Made by a program: the position numbers and the translations under genes. DNA of 64,000 bases from the NCBI RefSeq assembly GCF_900108055.1, contig NZ_FNWJ01000002.1:196382-260381 (forward strand). Reading direction: 5' to 3'. Source of the DNA: Thermoleophilum album (GTDB lineage: Bacteria; Actinomycetota; Thermoleophilia; Solirubrobacterales; Thermoleophilaceae). Positions 28,141 to 37,473 of the stretch are shown here, one piece after another. How positions within the stretch are numbered: position 1 is the stretch's first letter; every line of letters starts with the position of its first letter. The notes below the pieces were generated by a model, which saw only the letters and a program-made list of their open reading frames with translations, searched no databases and had not been told where the DNA came from.

Positions 28141-28985
28141 GTGACGCGCGTCAAGATCTGCGGCCTCACCGACCCCGCGCAGGCGCTCGCGTGTGCCGAG
28201 CTCGGGGTGTGGGCAGTCGGGCTGGTGTTATGGCCGGAAAGCCCGCGGTTCTGCCAGCCGGAGGCGGCGGAGGAGATCGGCCAGCGGCTCAAACGGCGCG
28301 TCGCGCTGGTTGGGGTATTCGTCGACCAGACGCTCGACGAGATCGCGTGGGCAGCGGATCGTTTCGGCCTCACGCACGTGCAGTTGCACGGCCACGAGGG
28401 GCCCGCTTTCTGTAGCGAGGTCGCCCGACGCACCGGATGCAAGGTGATCAAGGCGGTGCAAGTGCGGGATGCTGCGCAGGTGCGTAGCCTGCGCCCCTAC
28501 CGCGTCGATTACCACCTGTTGGACGCCTACGTCCCGGGCGCTCCGGGGGGTAGTGGCCACACCTTCAACTGGGAGCTGGCTCGGCTGCACGACGGGGCGG
28601 TGCCAGTGATCCTTGCCGGTGGACTAACCCCAGACAATGTCGGCCAAGCGATCGCGACCGTGCGCCCGTTCGCAGTCGACGTCTCCTCAGGCGTCGAGCG
28701 CGCCCCGGGTGACAAGGATCTGGCGCGCGTGCGTGCCTTCGTGCGGGCGGTGGCGGCCGCCGATGCCCCTGCGCAGGCGGCCGATCGCGCGGGCGACACG
28801 CCCCGGAACACCGGTACGCCGACGCCGCGTTCGGCCGCCGGTGCGGTGAGAGCTACGACGCGCGGCGCTGCTCGCGCCCGCAGGTCGCGTGCGGCCGCTC
28901 GCGGCGACCGGCGTGGCGGCGACGGCGTGGCGCAAGCGGTCGGCCGCGCGCGCGGGCGCGCGGGTCGCCGCGCCCGGAGGGGCTC

Positions 28986-28989
<4 letters not shown>
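28141..28989 (+). CDS. trpF: Phosphoribosylanthranilate isomerase with a basic C-terminal extension
   Basis: 282 residues; the family is usually about 200-215. The isomerase barrel fills residues 1-205: KICGLT (5-10, catalytic Cys7), [24 protein letters not shown] and [10 protein letters not shown] with the catalytic Asp. Residues 206-282 are low-complexity, rich in Ala, Arg and Gly and strongly basic toward the end (for example [15 protein letters not shown]). The frame stays open and its stop overlaps the trpB start (GTGA), so the tail is not an obvious frameshift artefact. Such a tail could bind nucleic acid, but there is no direct evidence. Confidence 0.9.
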
Positions 28990-30189
<1,200 letters not shown>

Positions 30190-30200
<11 letters not shown>

Positions 30201-30990
30201 CGGTATCGAACGCATCCAGGCGGCGTTCGCCAAAGGCGAACGCCGCGCCGCCTTGATGCCGTACCTGCTAGGCGGCTACCCGGACCCGGAGCGCTCCCGC
30301 GCGTGCGTGGTGGCGGCGATCGAGGCTGGCGCCGACCTGATCGAGCTCGGCGTGCCGTTCTCCGATCCGCTCGCCGACGGTCCGGTGATCCACGAGGCGG
30401 CGAGTCAGGCGCTGGCCCGTGGCGTCACGCCGGGCGACGTGCTGGCGATCGCCGAGGCAGTTGCCGACCGCTGTCCGGTAGTGCTGATGGCCTACGCCAA
30501 CCTCGTCTTCACCGTCGGGGCGGCGCGCTTTTGCGAGCGCTTGCAGGCAGCCGGGGTCGCCGGGCTGATCGTGCCCGACTTGCCGTTCGACGAAGCGGAC
30601 GAGCTGCGCGCTGAGACCGACCGCCGGGGACTCGCGTTGGTGCCGCTGTCGGCGCCGACCAGCACCGACGAGCGGCTCAAGTCGCTGGGAGCGGTCGCAC
30701 GCGGCTTCGTGTACGCGGTTTCGCTTACCGGAACGACCGGTGAGCGAGCCGAACTACCGCCCGGTCTGCCCGAGTTCGTGGCACGAGTTCGGGCCAACAC
30801 GAGCGTACCGGTGGCTGTCGGCTTCGGCATCTCGGGTCCGCGGCAAGCTGCCCGCGTGGCGGAGTTCGCCGACGGCGTGATCGTCGGCAGCCGGATCGTG
30901 CGCGCGGCAGGCGAGGAGGGTCCGCAAGGGGTGGAAGCAGTCGTTCGCGAGCTCGCCGGCGCGCTCACACAGGTTCGCCAGCCCGCTTGA
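30190..30990 (+). CDS. trpA: Tryptophan synthase alpha chain
   Basis: 266 residues from GTG 30190. Splits indole-3-glycerol phosphate and channels indole to TrpB. The catalytic pair is E52 (ELGVPFSDP) and D63 (LADGP); the phosphate site is GFGISGP. The stop is immediately followed by a TAGGGT -10 box for the next gene. Confidence 0.96.
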
Positions 30991-30996
30991 TAGGGT
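30991..30996 (+). promoter_or_regulatory. -10 box TAGGGT, leaderless type
   Basis: TAGGGT begins on the base after the trpA stop and ends 9 bases before GTG 31006. Confidence 0.45.
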
Positions 30997-31005
30997 CACG
31001 GGCCG

Positions 31006-31569
31006 GTGGCTTCCGGGGATCAGGACCGTAAGACGCGGGGTGCGGCGCGGGAGTCCGCGGTCGAGGCTGCGCCGAGCACCGCGGAGGAGTGCGCGCGCGG
31101 TTACTTCGAGGCGCTAGCGCGACGCGATCCAGAGGCGATGGTCGCCTATTGGGCGCCCGACGGTGTCGACGACATCGTGCCGCTACGCGTCCTGCGCGGG
31201 CGCGACGAGATCCGCTCGTTCTTCGAGGGTCTCTTCGCTGCCTTCCCGGATCTCACGACGCAAGTCCGGCGCATCGTCAGCGACGAGCGCTGCGCCGCGG
31301 TGGAGTGGCGGATGCGGGGCACCTTCAGCGGACGGCCCTTCCAGGGAATCGCGCCGACCGGCCAGAAGCTCGAGCTTCGCGGTGTCGACCTAGTCGAGGT
31401 GAAGGCTGGCCTGATTGTGCGCAACGCTGCTTACTACGATGGCGCGGCGTTCGCGCGGCAGGTGGGCTTGTTGCCCCCCGCCGACTCGACCGCGGAACGG
31501 GCGCTGAAGTCGCTCTTCAACGCGTACGTGAAGGTTCGCAAGGACATCTTCGGCAGACTCGGAGGCTGA
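31006..31569 (+). CDS. SnoaL-like / NTF2-fold protein
   Basis: 187 residues. The centre (about 25-150) reads as a SnoaL-like cyclase or ketosteroid-isomerase cone: YFEALARRDPEAMVAYW, VLRGRDEIRSFFEGLF, AFPDLTTQVRRIVSD, GTFSGRPFQGIAPTG. Members of this fold range from polyketide cyclases to proteins with no known reaction, and I cannot assign a substrate. The N-terminal 25 residues are polar. A 57-residue membrane protein starts 4 bases after the stop and is probably co-transcribed. Confidence 0.75.
   Translation: MASGDQDRKTRGAARESAVEAAPSTAEECARGYFEALARRDPEAMVAYWAPDGVDDIVPLRVLRGRDEIRSFFEGLFAAFPDLTTQVRRIVSDERCAAVEWRMRGTFSGRPFQGIAPTGQKLELRGVDLVEVKAGLIVRNAAYYDGAAFARQVGLLPPADSTAERALKSLFNAYVKVRKDIFGRLGG
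31561..31565 (+). promoter_or_regulatory. Shine-Dalgarno site GGAGG
   Basis: Eight bases before ATG 31574, inside the last codons of the SnoaL-like gene. It supports the small downstream gene being translated. Confidence 0.55.
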
Positions 31570-31573
31570 GCGG

Positions 31574-31747
31574 ATGGGCGTACTGGTTGCGATCGCGGTG
31601 GGTCTCGTCTTTTGGGTCACGGCCTGGGCGTTCGGCGCCAAGGCGTTCGACGCCTTCCTAGTGACGGTCTTCTTGACGCTCGCTGCGGCGGCCGCGCACA
31701 TCGCACGCCCGGGCTTGCGGCGCGCGTTGCGCTGGGAGCGCGACTGA
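31574..31747 (+). CDS. Small membrane protein (57 residues)
   Basis: Too short for routine gene calling but well supported: ATG 31574, GGAGG 8 bases upstream, and a 4-base gap from the preceding stop. The product begins MGVLVAIAVGLVFWVTAW and has two hydrophobic helices (about 2-20 and 26-43) and a basic tail ending RRALRWERD. I recognise no family. Two helices with a positive C-terminus suggest a hairpin in the cytoplasmic membrane. Co-transcription with the SnoaL-like gene is likely. Confidence 0.65.
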   Translation: MGVLVAIAVGLVFWVTAWAFGAKAFDAFLVTVFLTLAAAAAHIARPGLRRALRWERD

Positions 31748-31775
31748 CGCAGCGCCAGCCGGCGCGCGTCGTCGC

Positions 31776-32807
31776 TCAACCGAAGAAAGTGGCGGCTAGC
31801 TCGTAGAGCTCGTCAGGGACGAGTTTCGGCTCACGCACCGCTTCGGCGAGCGGAACGAGCACGATGTCTGTTCCGCGCAGCGCAACCATCTCGCCCCAGC
31901 GGCGCTGGCTGGCGGCGTCAGCTGCGGCGATACCGAAGCGCGTCGCGAGCACACGGTCGAAGGCCGTGGGCGTGCCTCCGCGCTGGGTATGACCGAGTAC
32001 TACGGCCCGCGTCTCGAACCCCGTGCGAGCCTCGATCTCGCGCTCCAACACGTGACCGATGCCCCCCAGGCGCACATGCCCGAACTCGTCGGTCTTGCCC
32101 TCCTGGACGACCAGTGTCCCTTCGCGTGGCACGGCACCCTCGGCAACCACCACGATCGAGAAGTAGCGACCACGCGCATGGCGGCGCCGCACGAGCTCGC
32201 AGACCTCTTCGATGTCGAACGGGCGCTCCGGAATCAGGATCACGTCGGCACCGCCCGCCAGGCCCGAGTAGAGGGCGATCCACCCGGCGTGGCGGCCCAT
32301 CACCTCGACGACGATCACTCGATTGTGCGATTCGGCGGTCGTGTGGAGCCGGTCGATCGCCTCGGTCGCGACCGACACGGCAGTGTCAAACCCGAACGTC
32401 AGGTCGGTCGCGCCCAGGTCGTTGTCGATCGTCTTGGGTACTCCCACCACTGGCACGCCGTGCTCGCGGTGGAGTCGCTCGGCCGCTCCGAGCGTGTCCT
32501 CGCCGCCGATCGCGATCAAGCCGTCGAGTTCGAGCTCCGCTAGCGTGGAGCGCACCCGTGCCGGCCCGTCTTCGCGCTTAAAGGGGTTGGTGCGCGAGGT
32601 GCCGAGGATGGTGCCGCCGCGTGGCAGGATGCCCCGCGTCGACTCGATCGTGAGCTCCTCGTGAACGTTCTCGAGCACCCCGCGCCAGCCATCTCGAAAG
32701 CCGACGAAGCTCTGCCCATGGTGCTCGACGCCCCGCCGCACGATCGCCCGAATCACGGCATTCAGTCCCGGGCAGTCGCCACCACCGGTCAACACACCGA
32801 TACGCAC
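31776..32807 (-). CDS. 6-phosphofructokinase, probably pyrophosphate-dependent type
   Basis: 343 residues from GTG 32807. Phosphorylates fructose 6-phosphate. GGGDCPGLN (8-16), TIDND (126-130) and EVMGRHAGW (168-176) define the PfkA family. The donor site reads GGEDT (101-105) with Asp104 where ATP enzymes have Gly, and VGVPKTIDND with Lys125 where E. coli PfkA has Gly. Asp and Lys at these two places are the published hallmark of PPi-using actinobacterial enzymes; the M. tuberculosis ATP enzyme, as I recall it, keeps Gly at the first. PPi use is an inference. Confidence 0.9.
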   Translation of the reverse strand: MRIGVLTGGGDCPGLNAVIRAIVRRGVEHHGQSFVGFRDGWRGVLENVHEELTIESTRGILPRGGTILGTSRTNPFKREDGPARVRSTLAELELDGLIAIGGEDTLGAAERLHREHGVPVVGVPKTIDNDLGATDLTFGFDTAVSVATEAIDRLHTTAESHNRVIVVEVMGRHAGWIALYSGLAGGADVILIPERPFDIEEVCELVRRRHARGRYFSIVVVAEGAVPREGTLVVQEGKTDEFGHVRLGGIGHVLEREIEARTGFETRAVVLGHTQRGGTPTAFDRVLATRFGIAAADAASQRRWGEMVALRGTDIVLVPLAEAVREPKLVPDELYELAATFFG

Positions 32808-32815
32808 GGCAACAG

Positions 32816-32821
32816 AAGATA
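32816..32821 (-). promoter_or_regulatory. -10 box TATCTT for phosphofructokinase
   Basis: On the minus strand TATCTT ends 8 bases before GTG 32807. Confidence 0.5.
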
Positions 32822-32852
32822 TTCACGGCGCGCAGGCGCGACATCCCCGCCG

Positions 32853-33968
32853 GTGTTGGTCGTTCTGTTGGCCTTATTGACCATGAGCCTCCTCGGATGC
32901 GGGGGCGACGAGGTCGGGGTTGGCGCTGGGCGTCCCCTGTTGGTCGTCGTAAGTGCGCCGAGCAACGGTCCGCAGGCGAACCTCGGAGAGGCGTTCGCGG
33001 AAGGTTTCCTCGCCGGCTTCGACGGTCGCGTCCGGCGTTTCGGGAAGCTCACCGTGCGGGTGGTGCGGACCGACCCGGCGGCCCTCGACGGTGCCGGTAG
33101 CGATCCGAGTCGCATTGCCACGGCCGCCGACGCCTACGCGCGCGACCCGCGGCTGCTGGCCTACGTCGGGGAGCTCGATGCGCAGGCGACCGCGGTTTCG
33201 CTGCCACGTCTGGCAGCTCGGGGGATCCCCGTTGTGGTAGGGGCGCCCGGGGCTGTCGGGCTGTCCGGTCGCGGTCCGGGTCAACTGATCGGCGAACCCG
33301 CGCGCTACTACCCGACGGGTATCCGCACGTTGGTCCGGCTGGTAAGTGACGACCGTGCACGGGTGCGCTTAGTGGCGGCGGCCTTCCGCCGCCGCGGCTG
33401 CAAGACGCCGACGGTGGTTTCCGACGGCACCCTCGATGGCGATGCCGCGCTACGCGCGTTTCGCTTCGAAGCTCGCCGCGCGGGTCTCGCGGCACCCTAC
33501 GAGTGGCGCTACATCGGCGGTCGAGCGGACCTCGGAGTTGCCGACGCGCTGGCTGCCGCGCCGCGCCCCCTCTGTGTGCTCCTGGCGACGGCGGGCGGCG
33601 CTCGCGGCCTCACGCTGATGTTCGCGACGCTTGCCGCGGCACGGCAAGCCGTCGTCGCCACGTTCGACCGTTTCGACGGCCGTGCGGTCGCTGCGGCGGC
33701 GCGCGCCAGCTCGCGGCTCTTGATCGTGACCTGGGCACGGCGGCCCGCCGAGACCGCCTATCGCGAGCTGGGTCGGCGCGCGGGCCGCTTGCTCGCCGGC
33801 GCGCTGTCGACGCTCGGCGCTCGCGCCCAGCGATCCGGTCGCCTGTTGCGCGTTTTGCGCGCGCGGGCGACCGGCGAGCTGCTCACGCCGCGTCTCGTCC
33901 CGGCCGAGGCGCTCGGCATTCGCGTCGATCCGCGCCCTGACGCGAAACAACCGGGCAGGCGCGGATAG
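32853..33968 (+). CDS. Putative lipoprotein resembling ABC substrate-binding proteins
   Basis: 371 residues from GTG 32853, the only usable in-frame start before the hydrophobic stretch. A short hydrophobic segment ends in a lipobox LLGC (Cys16), so the protein is probably lipid-anchored outside the membrane. The n-region lacks basic residues, which is unusual and leaves the start open. The rest reads as a two-lobed type I periplasmic-binding fold: LVVVSAPSNGP, LGEAFAEGFLAGFDG, LLAYVGELDAQATAVSLP and AARGIPVVVGAPGAVGLSG, as in branched-chain amino acid binding proteins. No permease or ATPase gene is nearby. Confidence 0.6.
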   Translation: MLVVLLALLTMSLLGCGGDEVGVGAGRPLLVVVSAPSNGPQANLGEAFAEGFLAGFDGRVRRFGKLTVRVVRTDPAALDGAGSDPSRIATAADAYARDPRLLAYVGELDAQATAVSLPRLAARGIPVVVGAPGAVGLSGRGPGQLIGEPARYYPTGIRTLVRLVSDDRARVRLVAAAFRRRGCKTPTVVSDGTLDGDAALRAFRFEARRAGLAAPYEWRYIGGRADLGVADALAAAPRPLCVLLATAGGARGLTLMFATLAAARQAVVATFDRFDGRAVAAAARASSRLLIVTWARRPAETAYRELGRRAGRLLAGALSTLGARAQRSGRLLRVLRARATGELLTPRLVPAEALGIRVDPRPDAKQPGRRG

Positions 33969-33971
33969 CCT
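33966..33971 (+). promoter_or_regulatory. -10 box TAGCCT
   Basis: TAGCCT starts at the stop codon of the lipoprotein gene and ends 11 bases before GTG 33983, slightly longer than in the other leaderless-type sites. Confidence 0.4.
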
Positions 33972-33982
33972 TTGGCGCCCCG

Positions 33983-36106
33983 GTGTCGGACACGACCGTC
34001 ACTGTCCTCGATGGAGCGACGTTCGTCGTCGCCGACCGCACAGGCGACCTCGATGCGGGTCGCGACCCCACGCACGGCTTCTATGTCGACGACACGCGCG
34101 TCCTCTCGCTCTTTCGACTGCGGGTCGACGGCAACGACCTAACCGAGCTCTCCTGCTCGCAGGAGCATCACTACCTCGCTCGTTTCTTCCTTGTTCCCGC
34201 GGCGCGCCGCCGCTTCGACGACCCGCGCCTGTCGGTGATCCGCGAGCGGGTGGTGCGTTCGGAGTGGGTCGACCGCATCACGGTGTTCAACCACACGCCG
34301 CAGCGCACGCGCATCGAGCTGGAAGTGGAGCTCGACGCCGACTTCGCCGACCTGTTCGAGGTCAAGGAGGGTGCTGTGAGGCCGCGCGTGGCCGAGCGGC
34401 GCCTGGACGGAGACGCGATGCTCGTGCGCTACCGCCGTGAGCAGTTCACGCGTGGTGCGCGCGTGGCAGTGGCGGTGCCGCCGGCGGCCGGAACGTCGAA
34501 CACCTCCGCGGTCACCGTGCAACCGCGCTTCGATGGTCGCGGTTTGCGGATACCCGTTGAGCTCGAGGGACGGGGGAGCGCGCGCCTCGAGATCCGTGTC
34601 AGTCCCCTGACCGAGGGACCCCTGCCGGTTGGAGTGGCCGGCAAGGGCGGTGCCCAGAGAGCCCCACGCGGACCCTTTGAGAGCTTCGAAGAGGTGGTAG
34701 CGGACGTGCGCCAACGGCTCGAAGCGTGGCGCGCCTCGGCACCGCTCTTGGAAACCGATTGGGAGCAGCTCCGGGATCTATGGGAGCAGAGCCTCGCCGA
34801 CCTCGCCGCGCTGCGCTTCGATCCCCGTGTGCTGCCCGGAGCCGAGCTACCGGCCGCCGGTCTGCCGTGGTTCATGGCGCTGTTCGGACGCGACACGCTG
34901 ATCACCAGCTACCAGGTCGTGCCGTTCATTCCGGAACTGGCGGCCACCGCGCTGCGCGTGCTCGCCGCTTTGCAGGCCACCACAGACGATCCGCTACGCG
35001 ACGCCGAGCCCGGCAAGATCATCCACGAGCTGCGGTTCGGCGAGCTCGCGGCCTTCGGTGAGACACCCCACTCGCCGTACTACGGATCGGCTGACGCAAC
35101 ACCGCTGTTTTTGATCGTCCTCGACGAGTACCACCGCTGGACCGGCGACGATGCTTTGGTGCGCGAGCTCGAGGGCAACGCCCGCGCGGCCCTCGCCTGG
35201 ATCGACGAGTACGGCGACCGCGACGGCGACGGCTTCATCGAGTACGCGACACGCAACGCGATGCGCGGCTTGCGCAACCAGTGCTGGAAGGATTCCTGGA
35301 ACTCGATCGTCTTCGGCGATGGCAGCCTCGCGGAGCCACCGATCGCGAGCTGTGAGATCCAGGGTTACGCCTACGACGCGAAGCGCCGCTGTGCGCGGCT
35401 GGCGCGGGAGGTTTGGGGCGACGAGCAGCTGGCGTCGCGACTCGCGCGCGAGGCGGAGGCCCTAGCGCGGGCCTTCGACGACGCCTTCTGGATCGAGCAC
35501 AAGGGCTTTTATGCACTGGCGCTCGATCGCGACAAGCGTCGTGTGGATGTTCTCGCGTCGAACGTCGGGCACCTGCTGTGGAGCGGCATCGTGCCGCCCG
35601 AGCGGGCACAGCGCCTAGCGGCTCTGATCATGTCCGATCGCCTCGCCAGTGGCTGGGGAGTACGCACCTTGGCGGCCGACGAGCTCGCCTACAACCCCGT
35701 CGGCTACCACAACGGCAGCGTCTGGCCGCACGACACGGCGCTGGTCGCCTGCGGGCTCGCACGCTTCGGTTTCCGGCGCGAAGCCGGCCAGCTGGCGTGT
35801 GCGGTCGCGGATGCGGCGGAGGCCTTCCGCTTCACTCTCCCCGAGGTTTTCGCCGGCTACCCGCGCTCGCTGACGGACGTGCCGGTCGAGTACCCGACCT
35901 CGTCGCGCCCTCAGGCCTGGGCGGCGGGTGCCGCGCTGCTCCTCGTTCGCGTGCTGATGGGTCTGGACGTAACGGAAGCGGGGGCGGCGACGCTGCCGCT
36001 CGAATGCGAGCGGGCGACGCGCATCGCGCTCCGCGGCGTGCGCGTGCGCGGGACGGTCTGCGACCTGGCGAGCGAACGGGTCGTCGCGCCGACGACCAGC
36101 CTGTAG
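33983..36106 (+). CDS. Glycogen-debranching-enzyme-like protein (amylo-alpha-1,6-glucosidase family)
   Basis: 707 residues. The N-terminal GDE_N-type beta domain (FVVADRTGDLDAG, HGFYVDDTRVLSLFRLRVDG; about 10-215) is followed by an (alpha/alpha)6 toroid (about 250-690): LPWFMALFGRDTLITSYQ, GYAYDAKRRCARLA, YNPVGYHNGSVWPHDTALVACG. Relatives hydrolyse alpha-1,6 or other glucosidic links in glycogen or storage glucans. Its C-terminal 196 bases overlap the tail of the convergent glycosyltransferase gene. Exact substrate unknown. Confidence 0.88.
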   Translation: MSDTTVTVLDGATFVVADRTGDLDAGRDPTHGFYVDDTRVLSLFRLRVDGNDLTELSCSQEHHYLARFFLVPAARRRFDDPRLSVIRERVVRSEWVDRITVFNHTPQRTRIELEVELDADFADLFEVKEGAVRPRVAERRLDGDAMLVRYRREQFTRGARVAVAVPPAAGTSNTSAVTVQPRFDGRGLRIPVELEGRGSARLEIRVSPLTEGPLPVGVAGKGGAQRAPRGPFESFEEVVADVRQRLEAWRASAPLLETDWEQLRDLWEQSLADLAALRFDPRVLPGAELPAAGLPWFMALFGRDTLITSYQVVPFIPELAATALRVLAALQATTDDPLRDAEPGKIIHELRFGELAAFGETPHSPYYGSADATPLFLIVLDEYHRWTGDDALVRELEGNARAALAWIDEYGDRDGDGFIEYATRNAMRGLRNQCWKDSWNSIVFGDGSLAEPPIASCEIQGYAYDAKRRCARLAREVWGDEQLASRLAREAEALARAFDDAFWIEHKGFYALALDRDKRRVDVLASNVGHLLWSGIVPPERAQRLAALIMSDRLASGWGVRTLAADELAYNPVGYHNGSVWPHDTALVACGLARFGFRREAGQLACAVADAAEAFRFTLPEVFAGYPRSLTDVPVEYPTSSRPQAWAAGAALLLVRVLMGLDVTEAGAATLPLECERATRIALRGVRVRGTVCDLASERVVAPTTSL

Positions 36107-37455
36107 GCCGACTCGTAGGCGCGTGCCACCCGCTCCACGTCGAAGCGTTCGCGCGCGACCGACCGGCAACGCTCGGGGTCGATCTCGCTGAGGCGACCGA
36201 CGGCCCGCGCCATCTCCCGCTCGTCGGCAACCAGGAAGCCGGTTAGCCCGTCGTCGACGATCTCCTCGGCCGAACCTTCGCGGAAGGCGATCACCGGCGT
36301 GCCGCAGGCAAGCGCCTCGATCATCACCATGCCGAACGGCTCGGGCCAACGGATCGGCATCAGGAGCGCCGCCGCGCGCGCGAATAACTGCTGTTTAAGC
36401 TCGCCGCCGACCTCGCCGACGTAGCGGACGTTTTGGCCGTCGATGTGTGGTTCGACATGCTCGCTGAAGAACCGCTCCTGACCGGGCTGAACCGGTCCGG
36501 CGAGCACCAGCGGGCGCTCGGCAAGGCGCGCCACCTCGATCGCGCGGTGCGGTCCCTTGACCGGCGACATGCGACCGATCCAGAGCAGAAAGTCTTCTTT
36601 CTCCCGCCTGAACGGCCAGTCGTCGACCCGCAGCGGATTGGGAATTACCCCCACTACGTTGAGTCCCGGCGGCGCGGCCCGCAGCTGGGCCGCGCTGATC
36701 GCCACCATCGCCGCCTTGTGGCCGTGCCGCGCGTAGAAGCCGTAGGTGCGCTCGTCGAACGGGCCGTGCAGTGTGTGGAGCATCGGCGTCGCCAAGCGAT
36801 CGGCGAAGGCAAGCGCCACGAAACCGCTGTGATCGTGCACCAGGTCGAAGCGCCCGTTGGCAGGGTTTTCGACGTACGCCAGCGCCTGGGCGACATGGTC
36901 GGCCTCTTCGAGGGCCTGCCCGATCACCTGCGGATGGGGTCGCTCGAGCGGCGTCAGGAGCTGCGCTCGCGAGCGCGAGCCGGGTGGCGCAAACAAGACG
37001 ACGTCGTGCCCGAGGTCGACCAAGGCGTCCGTTAGGTGCGCGACCACTAACTCGATCCCTCCGTAACCGCGCGGTGGCACCTCGATCCAGGGGGGAGCGA
37101 GCATCGCGATACGCAGGCGACCGCGCCGCACCACGGCTGGGCGGCCGAGCGCGGACGCCGAATAAAGCCGCGAGCGAATTGCCGCTTCGCCGGCGAGCGG
37201 CGCGAGTTCAGTCGGACGCGCGGCGGCCTCCTTCGCCTCGCCGCGCGATCGCAGGCCGGCGATGGCACTCGCGAGCAGCGGCGCGAGCCACGGCGCGAAC
37301 ACGAGCACGGCGCAGGTCGCCGTGAGCAGCGCCGTGAGCGTCAAATCGCCGACCGCTGCAAGCCACGCGCCACCCACGTAAAAAGTGAATAGAGAAAAAG
37401 CCGCCAAGCGCCAACTCTCCGGCGCAGGCGGGAGCGCCGCGACGGCGCTTGTCAA
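35911..37455 (-). CDS. GT4 family glycosyltransferase with N-terminal hydrophobic segment
   Basis: 514 residues from TTG 37455. GT-B fold: the first domain begins LRIAMLAPPWIEVPPRGYGG (about 113); the sugar-nucleotide domain has LLWIGRMSPVKGPHRAIEVA, MPIRWPEPFGMVMIEALACG and VIAFREGSAEEIVDD. Residues 15-70 contain two likely membrane helices not typical of soluble GT4 enzymes; an internal GTG near residue 107 could give a version without them. The last 65 or so residues, after YRLVVGA, are Ser/Arg/Thr-rich and lie opposite the end of the debranching-enzyme gene. Donor and acceptor unknown. It starts 18 bases after the epimerase stop, so the two are probably co-transcribed. Confidence 0.82.
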   Translation of the reverse strand: MTSAVAALPPAPESWRLAAFSLFTFYVGGAWLAAVGDLTLTALLTATCAVLVFAPWLAPLLASAIAGLRSRGEAKEAAARPTELAPLAGEAAIRSRLYSASALGRPAVVRRGRLRIAMLAPPWIEVPPRGYGGIELVVAHLTDALVDLGHDVVLFAPPGSRSRAQLLTPLERPHPQVIGQALEEADHVAQALAYVENPANGRFDLVHDHSGFVALAFADRLATPMLHTLHGPFDERTYGFYARHGHKAAMVAISAAQLRAAPPGLNVVGVIPNPLRVDDWPFRREKEDFLLWIGRMSPVKGPHRAIEVARLAERPLVLAGPVQPGQERFFSEHVEPHIDGQNVRYVGEVGGELKQQLFARAAALLMPIRWPEPFGMVMIEALACGTPVIAFREGSAEEIVDDGLTGFLVADEREMARAVGRLSEIDPERCRSVARERFDVERVARAYESAYRLVVGATTRSLARSQTVPRTRTPRSAMRVARSHSSGSVAAPASVTSRPISTRTRSSAAPAAQA

Positions 37456-37473
37456 TCGCGCGGCGGTGGTCAG

